Origin: Dipylidium caninum
Lineage: Eukaryota; Platyhelminthes; Cestoda; Cyclophyllidea; Dipylidiidae
DNA length: 64,000 nt
Direction: 5' to 3'
Assembly (NCBI GenBank): GCA_017562135.1
Contig: QEYB01000448.1
Span: 1,426,001-1,490,000 of the forward strand
The stretch's first letter is position 1. Each line of letters starts with the position of its first letter. The notes beneath the pieces are model-generated. The model did no database searches and was not told where the DNA came from. It was given only the letters and a program-made list of their open reading frames with translations. Below are positions 39,177 to 52,100 of this stretch, one piece after another. The translations under genes were made by a program, and so were the position numbers.

Positions 39177-40770
39177 CTTGGGAGTATTAGTGGAGTGGCG
39201 AATATCGAGGCGCGCCAGAAAAAAATTCTTCATGCCGTTCTCCCATCAGGTACAAAAGGATTTACTTTTTATGTCCGATGACTTGGCGTATCGCTCTTAC
39301 TTCCTCCATTCTACGCTGAGGTGGCAGATGAAAAATGTAATGAAGTGCACATTCGTGGAATGTGAGAGGCATTGGTGGAGTTTTGGTGAAAAATGGCATG
39401 ATGATGATGGTGAGGTTATGTATTTTTGACTGACTTTGAAAAGTCACTTTTAATTTCAATGCTACAGAAAATCGGCCTTGGCCAAGTGCGATTTCATGGT
39501 GTGTCACTCGGAAAGCATGTACGGAGGCCAGAGAACGGGGGCTCCAACCGTCCTGGCTTAGACCTACAATCTAAGGTTCAGTGTCTGTGTCAATCTGTAT
39601 TCACACTGTTACACGAGTGCAGAGTAAGTCGAAACAGGCAGGGTTGAATTTGTATTTATCGTCCATGGCTCTTTTATTAACAGTGAAGGAACTTCCTGAA
39701 TCGCATGTCCACTGCCATCTTTTCTGGGTCAGAAATGTCAATCCACTTCCACGCAACGCTATAAAAACTGACTTAATGCATGTGCGACCTAGACATTCGA
39801 CGCTTCACATCCTCTACGGTCGCACTGCATCGCAAACAAGGCACCCCATTTCTTTCCAGACCAAAGAGCGTCCACGCCGCATTGATGCATTCGACGCGTC
39901 TTGATGTCTTGATCAAGTGTGTATCCTTTCTCTGCGCTAACGCGCGAATTGTAAAAGGAGTAGGGGAATAACGGAAGGTAGGTTTACATCAAATCGTAAC
40001 TGTGCTGCATACACGGTGTAGAACTGATCTCGGCCTGCCTTGGCTGCGATGTCTCTCGCACACACCGGTAGAGGCCGAGACTCAGTGTGAGACAACCAAG
40101 TGTTAACACTCATGGCTACGCTCTCGGTGCATGTCATCGCCACCAGTCTTCTGTGGGGCCTGATGACTACGAGTGCGTCAAATATGTCAAAATTCGGCTC
40201 GCCTGCTTCCCCAGTAAGCCCATCGTATGCGCGTGCGTGCGTGGCGCCCAGCATACCGGCGTGGCCAATCAGATCGCGGCAAGCCGAGGTGGGGCGCTGA
40301 AGACTCCCGTTAAAGAGGGTCGCAACGAGGTCTCAGGTCTCCCTCGCAGTGACCGTTACAATGTCAAAAACTCGATCCCTATTCTTTTCTTCTCAGTGTA
40401 TCAAACCATTTTGCATTAGTATGTTTTGAGTTCGTCAATCCCATTGTCGTTACTTCACCAATCCACTATAGTAAAGTTCTCGGTTATTTGAAAACACCCG
40501 TGATAATTTTGCTCACTTGGTAGCCTACTTTCGAATTTGAATAAATAAATAGATAGAATCTATTGGAACCCGGTTATGACTGTAGTGGTAGCACACAAAG
40601 TCTTGCAATCAGCTAAAAGCTTAAAGTAGCTCAATTAAACAATTGAGACGCTTATAATTCTTTAAATTCTGCCTCTTGGGATAAAAAGTGCAGTCAAAAG
40701 ACACAAATGTTACTTTAAAAATCGGACTTTGATATGAGAATAACAAAGTCTAACATTAAGTCATACTCTG

Positions 40771-41100
40771 GTGAGGTACAGGGAGCCCCTTCACCCCATT
40801 GGACGGCATCTCTACCAGCCCCGCAGCCACGAGTACTGGAAGAGCTGTACGTGCACGGCGGCCTACTTCCTCGCCTTCTACACGGTGTTGGGGGCCTTCT
40901 TCATCGGCTACCTGCATGCCCTCATGTACTTCCACATCGACAGGGACAGACCCTGGCTGACGGGACCGAGCAGTATCCTCGGCTTCAATCCCGGCTTGAG
41001 CATCGTCCCGCGACCCGACCTCTACAGCAGCCTTATCCGCACGACCTCGCGCAGCATCGAGGTGTACCAGGGCTTCGCGACGGAGTTGATGATTTCCTGA
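40771..41100 (+). pseudogene. Na,K-ATPase beta-subunit segment, truncated
   Basis: The frame ending in TGA at 41100 encodes about 110 residues matching the start of the Na+/K+-ATPase beta subunit: a short cytosolic stretch, one membrane span (AAYFLAFYTVLGAFFIGYL), then the family-typical GFNPGLSIVPRP motif and the segment before the extracellular domain. Family members are ~300 residues with three disulfides; here the frame stops before any of the extracellular cysteines. There is no donor at the end of the homology, and I found no downstream exon before 42.3 kb. The frame upstream is open only to 40744. The segment is clearly more GC-rich than the flanking AT-rich DNA. It may be a decayed or partial copy, an exon whose continuation is lost in assembly, or a gene encoding a shortened isoform. 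A GT at 41064 (GAG then GTGTAC) could serve as an alternative donor. Confidence 0.6.
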
Positions 41101-42308
41101 TTTAATGAATGAAAACTGGTGAAATGAATAGGTGGAATGTAAAAAAGTTTGAGTAACTCAGACAACAGCATACCCATTCTCAAATCGGAGGAATTCCACA
41201 ATTTAACTCAAATTATCTCGTCTCCAGCGAGAAGCGGGAAGGTAATGTAGATTAGGGTAACTTCTTTCTTAAGGTGGAGATCGGTGCATACTATTGGGGA
41301 GAGAATGCTCTAACTGTCTCCTATTTTTTTCCTCCTTACCCCGATTCCGTTGTACCAGCATATTTAGCCCTCTTTTCTCTTTTTGGTATCTCTGTTTCAC
41401 TTTCCTCCGTTAGGCTTTTCATTTAAACACTATTCTATTTTTCCTAATCTTAGAGATGCTGTGACGCAAAACAGGCCACGAGAATACATTTAACAAGGTA
41501 CAACACTAGTGGCTCGGTGTTTACATTTAAAAAAAAAAAACGAAAGAGCTTTGGTAAATCACGTAACGCACTGAATAAATTTACAGTCAGTGTGAAGCGC
41601 CATAAAAGTGATCTGACATTTGTTGTCGAGCGTGACTTTTTGAAGTACGAAAATATCCTTCGTAACTGACATCAATAGATTGAAATTATTTTGCCGCTAC
41701 CGGCTGCAAATCTTAATTAGCATTAAAAAACTGTTGAGATGACAATCTGCGACATATTAAGAGTCAAGAAAAGATAACGCCAAAACCAGCTCAATAAATA
41801 TTAGCTTTATTATAATTATGAAGAAATGGTCGGAGAAATGAGCACTATCCTGTTAAAAGTTGCTCGAGCTGGCTCATAGTAACATGTTAAGAAGCTTAAC
41901 TCTAATAACCATGGAAATTCTAAGTTTAATCTGCATGTTATCTTAAAAATTTTTTCTGAGACAAAGATTTCGATTAACGAAGACAGAGAGTACGAAGCCT
42001 GGCTCTATCTATCGCTTCCTAAAAGGAAATAAGTTTATTTCGAAAATATTATCTGTCACCGGAATATGATTTATGGTGAAATTAAAACCGCTTACATGTG
42101 TTTCCTGAATTCAGAGCACAAATTATTAGCTGAACAATTTCAAAATTTTTTTTTACTAACATCATATGAACCCTGTTACGAAGCATCCATCCTTTTAACT
42201 TATAAAGATAACCATAAAATGTCATCTAACAGCGGTTAAGCTCTTCACTCTTATTGGTCAGCCGGAGTGCACTGTTGTTCCAAGTGCAGACTCGGATTCT
42301 CACTGAGC
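41101..42308. other. AT-rich intergenic stretch
   Basis: No coding feature seen. A possible splice acceptor ending AAGTGCAG lies about 22 nt before the methionyl-tRNA synthetase ATG and could be a 5'UTR or trans-splice site. Confidence 0.6.
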
Positions 42309-45300
42309 ATGTGGAGACTTTTCGTTGATCCCCACAATCCCAACAGTTTGGCCGCTTTGGCTGCAGTACACAAAACAAAGAAAGCCGAAATATTGAAATA
42401 TGGGGCGGATCGGAGTAAGAGAGAATCTTCTAGGTTACTGATTTTAGTTCACAGTGGGGTTGTACTTGAAACCGAATCAGGATTGATTAGATCTGTAAAT
42501 GCTATTGTTGGGTATATTTGAGCTGTTTAACCCGGATGAAGAATTTAGATTTGTCCTGGGTATCGATACGCTATTGGTCCAAATTACAGATTTTCTCATA
42601 TGGGAGTCCACTGTGCTGAAGGTAGCTAGGACTTGCATTATTTTCATTTCTTATAGCCTGCGTTGATTCGTCTGACCGGTGACAACGCAGAGGATTTGAC
42701 AGCTTTGTTGATTGAACTTCAAAGTAAACTACAAGAACTTGAAAATGAACTGAGCGAGCCTAATATGTTTGCAGTTAAGCTGATAATTTGGGCCGATATT
42801 TCCCATTTATTCTCCAACAATGGTTAGACACAAAATGCGCTTTGTTATCATTATTTCAGTAATGTCAACTCGCTTGGAATATTTAAACAATCTGGTTAAA
42901 ACCTGGAACGCGGAAGAATACTGTTCTAGTGCTCTTAAAGATCTTTCTTCTAAAGCTTACCCCCAAAAGGGTATGTCAAAATATTTAATTACTCCATTTT
43001 TCAATATTTATTCAGTGCAAATACTTATTATATTATTTTAAAAAAGTCCCATGGAACAGCGGCAAAGGGGTTTCAAAAAGGTCAAAGCCAAAATATAGTA
43101 AAGGACGATGAAGATGAACTTCGGCGACTCCAAATTGATGTGTCAACTGAACAAATGCTCAGGGCTCAATGGACTTTCTTTTCACCTATTCCTTCCACTA
43201 GATTTGTTCGCTCTAATGGAAAGGAGAAGATGTGAGTGATTAAATTTGACCCATTTCACATTATTTGCTTAAGCAAATTAGCAAATTATCAACTTTTATT
43301 TAGTTTGCCATTGAAAAAGGATAAAGGCGTCCGAAATGTCCTTATTTCCTCCGCTCTTCCCTACGTTAATAATGTTCCGCATTTGGGAAATTTAATTGGT
43401 TCGCTGCTGAGTGCAAACATTTTTGCCCTCTACTGTCAGAATGCTGGCTACAATGTGCTCTCCATCTGCGGTACGGATGAGTACGGAACCGCCACCGAGG
43501 CAAGAGCCCAGGCAGAAGGTTTGACTCCTCAAGAAATCACTGACAAATATCATAAAATCCACTGCCAAATCTATGACTGGTTTGATATCCACTTCGACTA
43601 CTTTGGAAGGACTTCGACACCTGCTCACACAGAGTAAATGGACATTCAACTCTCCACTTTTATATACCTACTCTTCCTTATAGAATTACACAGGAAATCT
43701 TTTGGAATCTCTACAATAAAGGTTTTATTGCGGAGGACTCTGTAGAACAACTATTTTGTGGACAGTGTGAAAAATTTTTAGCTGACAGGTTCGTCGAAGG
43801 TATTTGTCCCTTCTGCACGGCAGAAGATGCGAGAGGAGACCAATGCGATTCCTGTAGCAAACTCATAAATGCTGTCGAGTTGATCAAGCCCCGATGTATC
43901 ACGTGCCACAGCGAGCCTACAATTCGCTCCTCCGATCACCTTTTCCTTGATCTTCCTAAGGTATTTTTTTTGATTTCAGGGGAGACTAAGTCCTATTCGA
44001 ATAACTTTCCATATTTTCGTATTTCGGCCATTAAAGTGGCTCATGATTTCAGAAAATCACATTTAATTTTACACAATGAACTTTTTCCTGAGGCGCCTTA
44101 ACTTCATTCTATTTGTGGTTTATATTTATTTCTGCATTGTTTTCCGTTATGGCTTTGACAGTTTATAATGATCATTACTTTCATAGGGTATTTAAAATAT
44201 TGCCGCAATTCTCGCTGAACTCCTGATATTTACCCGCATTTTTACACAAACAAGACTTCAAAGCTTGTTTGTCGTGTCCAATAATTGCTCATTTCATTTC
44301 CCGGAATGCCTATACAGTGCTCGAGTCTCTGACAAAATGTGATTATGTCAAAATTATTATTTGCTTTTTTTCGGACTATTCTTTTAGATTATTTCAAAAT
44401 TAAATCTGTTCTTCGAAGAACAGTTAGGAGCCATTTATTTTATGATATTGCTGATATTTACACTGACACTGATTATGGCGTTGAAATTTTTAATTTATGC
44501 TCCGATTGATTGTCACTAGTGTCACTCACGTGTTTTAAATGCGGTTTCATAACATGATCACGGAACATATGGAATGGTTCTCGTTTTTGACAAATATTAA
44601 TTCCATCATGGTACTTTAGTTACAAATGGTTCTCCGGGTAAAAATTGTCTTTGCTGATAGAGTCGATAGAGCATACTCAATCCCCTATAATTTGGGTTAA
44701 CCATCCGCATGTCATGCTCTATGTCTCCGTAATCATCGGTTCACTTTTGATGGTATTAGAGCTGACTGAAAGTATGAAAACACTTGATCCCTGCCTCGGA
44801 ACAGAAGGTGAATTGATGCCACTAAAAACGGAAGGATATTTTTATCAATCTCAGCAACAAACCTACGAGTAGATTGATATTACGTATAATAGAATCCGAT
44901 AACCGCTTCGATATGTTATGCTATTTAAAATGAAAATTGAACTTGTGTGTCACCACTTTTTAAAACTACTAACATCTTTTTACAGTTAATTCGTTGACTT
45001 TACCACTAACGTATCAGTAAAGAAAGCTAGAGGATCTAGAGATGATTCGTTTAGATAGATCACAAGTTCTACTCCTAGCAGTTAACTTTATGGTCCAAGT
45101 TCACTTTCATGGACCTTTAGTTGGAGGAGAAAGTTGCTCATTTCTTTGCGGAAAGCATTGAAGATCCCGACTGCAAGTGGACCCAAGTTGCCCAGTCTAT
45201 TGCTCGAACTTGGCTTCGTGATGGTTTCAAAAAGCGCTGTATCACTCGCGACCTAAAGTGGGGTGTGCCGGTGCCTCTGGACAATTTCAAAGAAAAGGTC

Positions 45301-48300
45301 TGGTTTCCCACCTTTATTTTGTTAATATTGGCTACTGATATCCAAAAGACACCAATTAGGCTTTTTTCGAATTATTCTCTCTTTTTAACTCATTTGTCTT
45401 TTTACGAGTATCTTATTGCTAAAAGTTGATTACTTAGGCGTTCTTGTTACGCTTTTCGATGGTAGTAATGTGGATTTAGTTGCAAGTTAAAACGGTAAAT
45501 TCTTAAAATTTTACAGATGGATGTTTGCATAGACGTTCTTTCACAGTTTTAGCTTAAAATACCTTTATTTGACGTTTTCTTCGTTTTGCGGAATTTTTGG
45601 TTTGCAGAATTGAATTGCTTCTCTTTTTTTGTAAATCTCTGACAATGATGCCATATTCCTATTTTCCTTTCACTGGTACAAAATGCCAAAAACAAATAAT
45701 TAATTACAATCCCATTTGTATCGGCAAGAAGATTGACTCAGAAGTGATATAAGCACAATAACTTTGTTGCCGAACAGAGCCAACGTTTGAGCAGTGTTGG
45801 TAGGTACCGTTCGCTCTACTCTAGTACCCATCTTTTATCCCCCTGTTTGGTTTTTGCTCTTGCAGGGACTGTGTCCTTTCCCCCGTACCTTTTTATCATT
45901 TCACACTAAGACTGTCTTCGTTAATAAAAGTGATTGTCATCTTTTTGATTGCTCTCAAATCACTGCCAACATTTGTTTAAACGTTCTGGAATGCGGCTCT
46001 TTTCCTAACATCATGAATATTCTGCTTTCTCTTTTATTTGTATGACTTCTAACATTTGTTGGTTTTGTTCCAGTCATCGTGACAAATACAAGGGAGAATA
46101 TCTATGGTCTTAGGTCCTAACCTAACTGGTGTCAGTTGCCACTACCTTTTACTTCTACTTGTTCCACGAGCTCCATAACCGCCGGTACTAGTAATCAGAG
46201 TAAAGACCAATAGCTGTCAAGTTTGCTCGCTCACGGTGCCACTTTCATCGTGACCTTGTTCAGTTGCATAAGTTATTTTGACGTTCACAAACTGCTCAAA
46301 TAATTTTTTTTTTTTTTACATTAGGCGATAGAGCTTTGGATTCAACTACCATATTCTTTCATTCTAGGTTTTCTATGTGTGGTTTGATGCTCCTATCGGG
46401 TACATTTCAATCACGGCGAACTACACGAATGATTGGCGTCAGTGGTGGCTACCTTCGGATGATATAGCTCCGGTGGAGTACTTTCAGTTCATGGCTAAGG
46501 ACAATGTCCTCTTCCACTCTTCCATCTTCCCTGCCTGTCTTCTGGGGAGTGGGAAGAAGTTCACCTTGGTGAAACATGTGATTGCTACAGGTTCGTTGCC
46601 TCGAGCATAAAGGTCAAATTCTTAACAAACTTTTTTTAAACAAAGTGTTTTCTCCACATAATTAGAAAGTATTTGATTGTTGATAAATAAAAGTGAAGAT
46701 CATGTTATAAAAACCGACTTTGAATATTTTGTGGATCACTCTTAGAGAGTGCATTTGGGATTGCCTTTATTATTCTCGCCGAGAGGGATATCTTTTTCGC
46801 TTGTGGTCTTTTTTCCACTTTTTGTCAACTTAAAATGCGAATATACAGCGATTTTTTAGTCGCTTTACGTTAAAACATTGTTTAGGCGGATAAATTGTAC
46901 TTGTTCTGCAGTTTCACACCAACTTTTAATTAGGTACAACAACATATTTTATCGGAAATATAGTCGGCGAAAAATATTGCCACGAAATTGAATACAAGTT
47001 AATTTTTTTGTCACGATATAAAAAGGGGAGGCATACGGCCAACTCCAATTTCTTAATCTCTCTCAAAACACCCCCTGAACCGGGATGTTGTACAACTGTT
47101 GTATGAACTGTCATATGTAATGACACCTCGTTCTTTATGGAAGATTACCTAAATTACGAAGGAAAGAAATTTTCCAAGAGTCGAGGCGTCGGCGTGTTTG
47201 GAAACAACGCTCAGGACAGCAATATCGAGTCTAACGTCTGGCGCTTCTATCTGGCCTACATTCGCCCCGAGACTCAGGTATATGACCCCTTTGGTGGCTC
47301 AGCTAATAGTTGATATAAATGCTATTATTCTATCATTTTTTACCTGTAGGACAGCACATTCTCTTGGGAAGATTTCGCACTTAAAAACAACTCGGAACTG
47401 GTTAACAACCTAGGGAACTTCATAAATAGGTGAGCAGATTTCGCCTTTAATTCCTTCCCTTCTCTCGCTTAGACCTCTGATGTTCGTAGCGAATTTTTTC
47501 GACTCAACTATACCCTCTATGAAAAACCTTCAACCTGACGACGTGATATTCTTGGCGCGTGTAAACGGCATTCTAAGCGAATACATCGACCACATGGAAC
47601 ATTGTCGTTTACGCGAGGGCATTCGCTCGCTCCTTGGCATCTCTCGACTCGGAAATGGATACCTGCAGGCCCAAAAACCATGGGTCCTCTACAAGTCCCC
47701 TGATACTATGTATGAATCATATCGTTTCGTTTCTAACGAGTTCCATCTGTAATCATTTTACTAACACCTTGTCTTCGGCTTGTAGTGAACGAGCAGGCTT
47801 AGTGAGTGGAGTAGGCTGCAATATTGCTGCGTTATTGGGTATTCTCCTCCACCCCTTCATGCCTGTCTTTGCGAAACTGATCTTTCAACAGTGCAGACTT
47901 CCTCCTGAACATCAGAATCTTGCGCCCATGGTCGCCAACGGTGGTCACATTGTTTGCCTTTTACCTGAAAAGCATGTGATCGGCGAGGTTTGTTTGAATT
48001 TCCTTATATTACTATTAGTAAACTGAAGTTATTATTTTTTATGGTGGTTGCAACTTCCTTTTATCGCCTCGAAGGTCTCACTAAACATCCGTGTTTTAAT
48101 TATCGCGGATATGTCAATGAGTAGGAGACAAGCAGGTACACAACCTTCCTAATTACGATACTTAGTGAAATTCAACCGAATTTCTCACGACAGTAGGTAC
48201 TAATTGATCTAATTCCCATATTAGTTTTGACACCCTGTAGTATAATCAACAACCACAATGTCTGATTCAATTAGTCAACCATATTTTTATCATATGCTTC

Positions 48301-48583
48301 TCACTTCTGGAAGGAAAAACAACAAAGATGAGTATTTATTTTAAATCTAAACTTGTCTGATCGTCAGAAGTTGTAAAATCTACCAGCCTCCTGTGTCACT
48401 GCTCTATGAATGCGGCACCTTTGCTTGTACTGAATTTTAAAATCTTGCAGTATTTGACATCTAGGAATTCATAAGTGTTGTTGATAACTTACAACTTTTC
48501 AACTGTAGCCGAAGCCATTGTTCAGGAGGATCGAGGACGAGGATGTTCAACGCCTTCAAAAGATGTACGACGTGACTGCTTGA
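42309..48583 (+). CDS. MARS1: Cytosolic methionyl-tRNA synthetase
   Basis: Class I enzyme charging tRNA-Met in the cytosol. Exons: 42309-42621, 42657-42822, 42860-42970, 43060-43231, 43304-43633, 43684-43960, 45121-45297, 46368-46590, 47144-47277, 47350-47429, 47473-47709, 47786-47987, 48509-48583 (stop). All junctions are GT..AG and phases close, giving ~831 residues. Order: GST-like N-domain ([10 protein letters not shown] start), linker, catalytic core with the HIGH-type motif in [23 protein letters not shown], the zinc-binding connective peptide with its C-x2-C pairs, the VWFDAPIGY segment and [11 protein letters not shown] (the KMSKS loop), then the anticodon-binding helical domain. The protein ends at DVTA, so the C-terminal WHEP domain of vertebrate MARS1 is absent. 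Exon 1 contains a one-base frameshift: an extra T in the run 42517-42519 puts a stop in frame, while removing one base restores a continuous N-domain reading. Intron 6 is long (1.16 kb); several others are 35-50 nt. Confidence 0.93.
42517..42519 (+). other. One-base frameshift in methionyl-tRNA synthetase exon 1
   Basis: Before this T-run the frame reads SVNAIVGYI and then hits TGA. After it, the family-consistent reading [10 protein letters not shown] continues in the +1 frame to the donor at 42622. Removing one T joins both halves without a gap. Splicing cannot explain it, because only ~11 nt separate the two readings. A sequencing or assembly error in the T-run or a real mutation are both possible. 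Confidence 0.7.
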
Positions 48584-49175
48584 TGTCAGCTCACTCCCAC
48601 AGTTGTGACTGTGTTTAAGTACATTAGCTGGAGCCCTTGTTTTTACTCGTGCTAACTCCTTAAGCGGGGAGGAAGTTTGGTTCCGACTGTTGGGCGGTCT
48701 GTTGTGTTGGCGTTTCTAGGTGTTTCATTTGCTTTTTTCCCGCGGTTAGTCCTGGGTACTTTGGCTGGGCGTTTGAGCGGGCTGTGGCCTTCGACGGGTT
48801 GGTCGCCTCTGCTTTACGCTTTCTTTCGTTGTTACTTCCGCTAAAACGGGCTGTCATTGGGTCTATCAAATACTTTCAACATTCATGAATCCTCAAAAAT
48901 TTATTATTCGACCAGTACTCGCTGATGTGTTCAATTTATTGGATGCGACAAGAAATCTGAGACACATTTGAACGCATGAGCCGTATTTTAAAAAAGACCT
49001 TGAGATCTGTGAATTAGCTGTATATAGCGGCGATCTACACGGAAACATATTATGTATCTATCTGTTAATAGGAATAAGATTAATGGAACTTGCCAATTGC
49101 ATGAGGAGGAAGTCATTAACCCTATTTTTAAGGAAGCAAAATCAGGGTTTGCTTGGTTGATTGTTTTATTGATAG
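48584..49175. other. Intergenic or 5' region of the DHHC gene
   Basis: A minus-strand open frame (48660-48869, basic and polar, no family) is probably chance. Around 48990-49060 on the plus strand a frame reading CELAVYSGDLH resembles the start of an ankyrin array and may be an upstream exon of the next gene; its splice sites are not clear. Confidence 0.4.
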
Positions 49176-52100
49176 GAAACTGAAGAAGTTAAGGAGGCAT
49201 TTGGACGGCTCTCCCGATTTATTTACAATTACCGACGCATTTAGAGATACTTTACTGCATCACGCAGCCTATGGGAATGCCTTCAAGGTGGCCGCTTATC
49301 TTGATAGCGTAAATGACAGTCTCAACTCTTTGAATGCTATTGGACAAACACCTTTTATGACGTCGTGCCTGTCGGGCAGTTTTGAAACTGCTGCACTATT
49401 ACTGCACAGATGCAAGGACATCGATGAAAGAGATAAGACAAGATTGGCTCCAATTCACTTTGGTATGCCCAGGCTACATTTTTCTCATCTAGAACTTGTT
49501 TCGAAAGCAAATTATTTCAAGTCGTTTTTTTGCGACCTATGAGTAGGAATAAATTCCAAAAGAATATGGCTCCCTTTTGGAATTAATGCTTGATGTCCGT
49601 CCTCTGGTTTGAACAGTTCTCTTACATAGAGAGGGTATAGTTTAAGATATTTATTTAAACGCTTTACATAGACACTTCACTTCACACGATAAGAGAAGTA
49701 AAAACCACCCAATTTTTTGACAACAATAGTGATTTCTCAAAAGTATATTCTCAAACTATAGAGACACGAATCTTTTTATAGCTTGTAGGTCTGGAAACAC
49801 GGCTTTAGTAAGCATGCTTGTGCTTTGTGGTGCAAGCTTAGAGACACCGGATTCGGATAACCGTCTTCCTCTCCATTTCGCAGCAGAATGTGGTTAGTTA
49901 GATCAACTATGTACCAGGAAAATTAGTTTACGTCAGGAATATAACTATTAGTTACATTTCTTTCACATAGGTAGTCCTAATATGTGCAGCCTCCTATTAC
50001 GTTTCTATCCCGAAGCTGTCGAACACCAGGATACAAGAAAAGATACCCCCTTACACTTAGCCTGCGGGAGTGGTAACATTGGAATTGCATCTGGCATTTT
50101 AAAATCAACACTTTACCCATCTGCCGCACTGTTTAAGATAATAAATGCTGAATGCCTACGTACATTCTCTACGAAGGCCGCCTTCAATTTATCCTTGCGT
50201 AATGTTGAGGGCCAAACACCGGAGCATATTGCAGGTAGCCGTGGTTACTATGAAGTTGCGGAAATGGTCCAGTATGAGCTGTATAAATCTCAGCACGCTC
50301 CTCGTGTATCGTCACAACCAAGTTCAGTTTCGTTGGCTATGTAAGCTGAACTACAGTAACTGAGTCCTTTCCTTATGCTGTATTTGCCTGAATACAGTAA
50401 TTGAATCACTCTCTAAAATGACAGAACGGGATAGCGGATAAAAATCTCCTACACTTTCCAGATAGTTAGGTAGAAGAAATTATCAAATCTTACTAGGAAT
50501 CAACAGTAAATGTATATGAATCTTTCCTCAGAGGTTAGGAAAGCATTAGCAGAAAATTAATGATTTAGATGAGCTTCCTAGTAAACATTTGAAGTTATAA
50601 CTTTGTACAGTACTAATAGAACTAAGCTCCTGTTATCAGAATCTTCAATACATAGCTTAGAATGTTTATAAACCGTTATTTGGGTCAAAGGTACTTTCTT
50701 TGTGGCCGTCCTGGTCGAAGGAGAGCAATGTACTTCTGGATGCTAGCCATTTCTTTCGGATGGCTTTATCCTTACATGTATCTGCGAGTAAGGCACTTTC
50801 ATTTTCCCCTCCCTTCAACAGAAACACGCCAGTATACCGGCACCAGCTTTCACTTGACAAAATATTCATACATTTATTAACTGTTATGCAACTAAAGTAA
50901 GCGCATTTCCACTTGACCGTACCCACTGCTATTTATGCTAATACATGCAAAGACCCCCATTATTCATGAGGCGCCCGGACTTCAACCTATCTACCTTGTA
51001 AAGTAGTTGACTTACTAAGGAAATATTAAATCTGGTAGCAGTGAACATAATTTCCCTTTTGCGTTTCAGATTTATCGGAGTTCAGTTGACTTCTCCGTTA
51101 CCGGGGAAGTTGCATTTATTTGTGTGAACATAGTATTGTGGGTATGCTATTTCATGGAAGTGTTCAAGAATCCCGGTTTCCTGCCCATCAACAGTTGGGA
51201 GTACGAAGAAGAAATGAAGGAGGTGAATAAGGACTTCATAAATCGCATATTTTTAATAGCAGGCAATACCGCCGGTTACTTTGTTACTCCTTTGACTAAG
51301 TGGCTGAAATTAAAATTTTAGCTTTACGGTGCGAGGCGATTTCATAGTTTAAAGGACATATCGTCTTATGTAATAATTATTAGTATTTGTGGTACATACT
51401 TTTGCGGAGAAACCAAACTATCCATCCCTATGGCAATGAGATCTGCCCAAAACAGCCCATTACACTTACTGATTAATAGTAATTCATTTTAATTTACAAA
51501 TGGTTAATCAATCCAGCTCTTCATGGAATGCAGAAGACTGCAGAAACGTACCACTCAGGTGGTGGTGGAGGGAAAAACACCTGAAACGGAGTTATTGCCT
51601 CTACAAGTGCAGGCTCTATGGCGCTCGATTCGCGCCCTCAAGCAGCGCCTGAATAGTCTGTGTCACACCTGCGGTTGCGTCAAGCCGCTTAGGGCAAAGC
51701 ATTGTGCTCTGTGCAACCGCTGTGTCCGAGTGATGGACCACCACTGTCCTGTGACTGACAACTGTGTCGGGCAGGAAAATCGGTAGGCATCAGTGCTAAA
51801 CATTCACCAAGACTCATGTGATTCAATTTCTTCACTTGTTTCAATTTATTGTTAAGGCTGTGGTTTCTCCTGACCAGTGTCATGGTCGCGATCGTGAGCA
51901 GTTGGATGGGTTGGCTGTCGTTTCGATACTGGAAACGCGCCGACTCCACTAGCCTCTGGGAATTGCTGACTTGGGTGATACTCTCAACTGGTTGGATGTT
52001 CGGTATCAATGCATTCTTTATGACGGTATGCTAATCTCATTAACCAATGTTGAAGTATAACAATGCGTTAAGTAATGGCTTATAAATTACTCTCCTAACA

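Larger units (their letters stand above)
34861..40743. other. Stretch with little supported coding content
   Basis: No family recognised. Contains a 21-bp direct repeat (35341-35361 and 35479-35499), a GT-rich microsatellite (35549-35602), a GGCGTG hexamer repeat (38967-38992) and one candidate minus-strand exon (39067-39176). Between 39937 and 40419 three frames are open on opposite strands, but none can be named. Confidence 0.5.

Noticed and set aside
39937..40419. Three overlapping open frames, some protein-like
   Set aside because: None could be assigned to a family, and frames on opposite strands are equally open, so no one frame can be preferred.
42512..42522. Tiny 11-nt intron to explain the frame change in methionyl-tRNA synthetase
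   Set aside because: Far below any workable intron size, and the phase after such removal leads to a stop; a one-base indel explains the data better.
44645..44872. 75-codon open frame inside a methionyl-tRNA synthetase intron
   Set aside because: No family resemblance, no splice support, and it lies between two exons that join in phase.
48660..48869. Minus-strand 69-codon frame rich in Lys, Gln and Thr
   Set aside because: No recognisable family, and no splice sites or neighbouring exons to support it.
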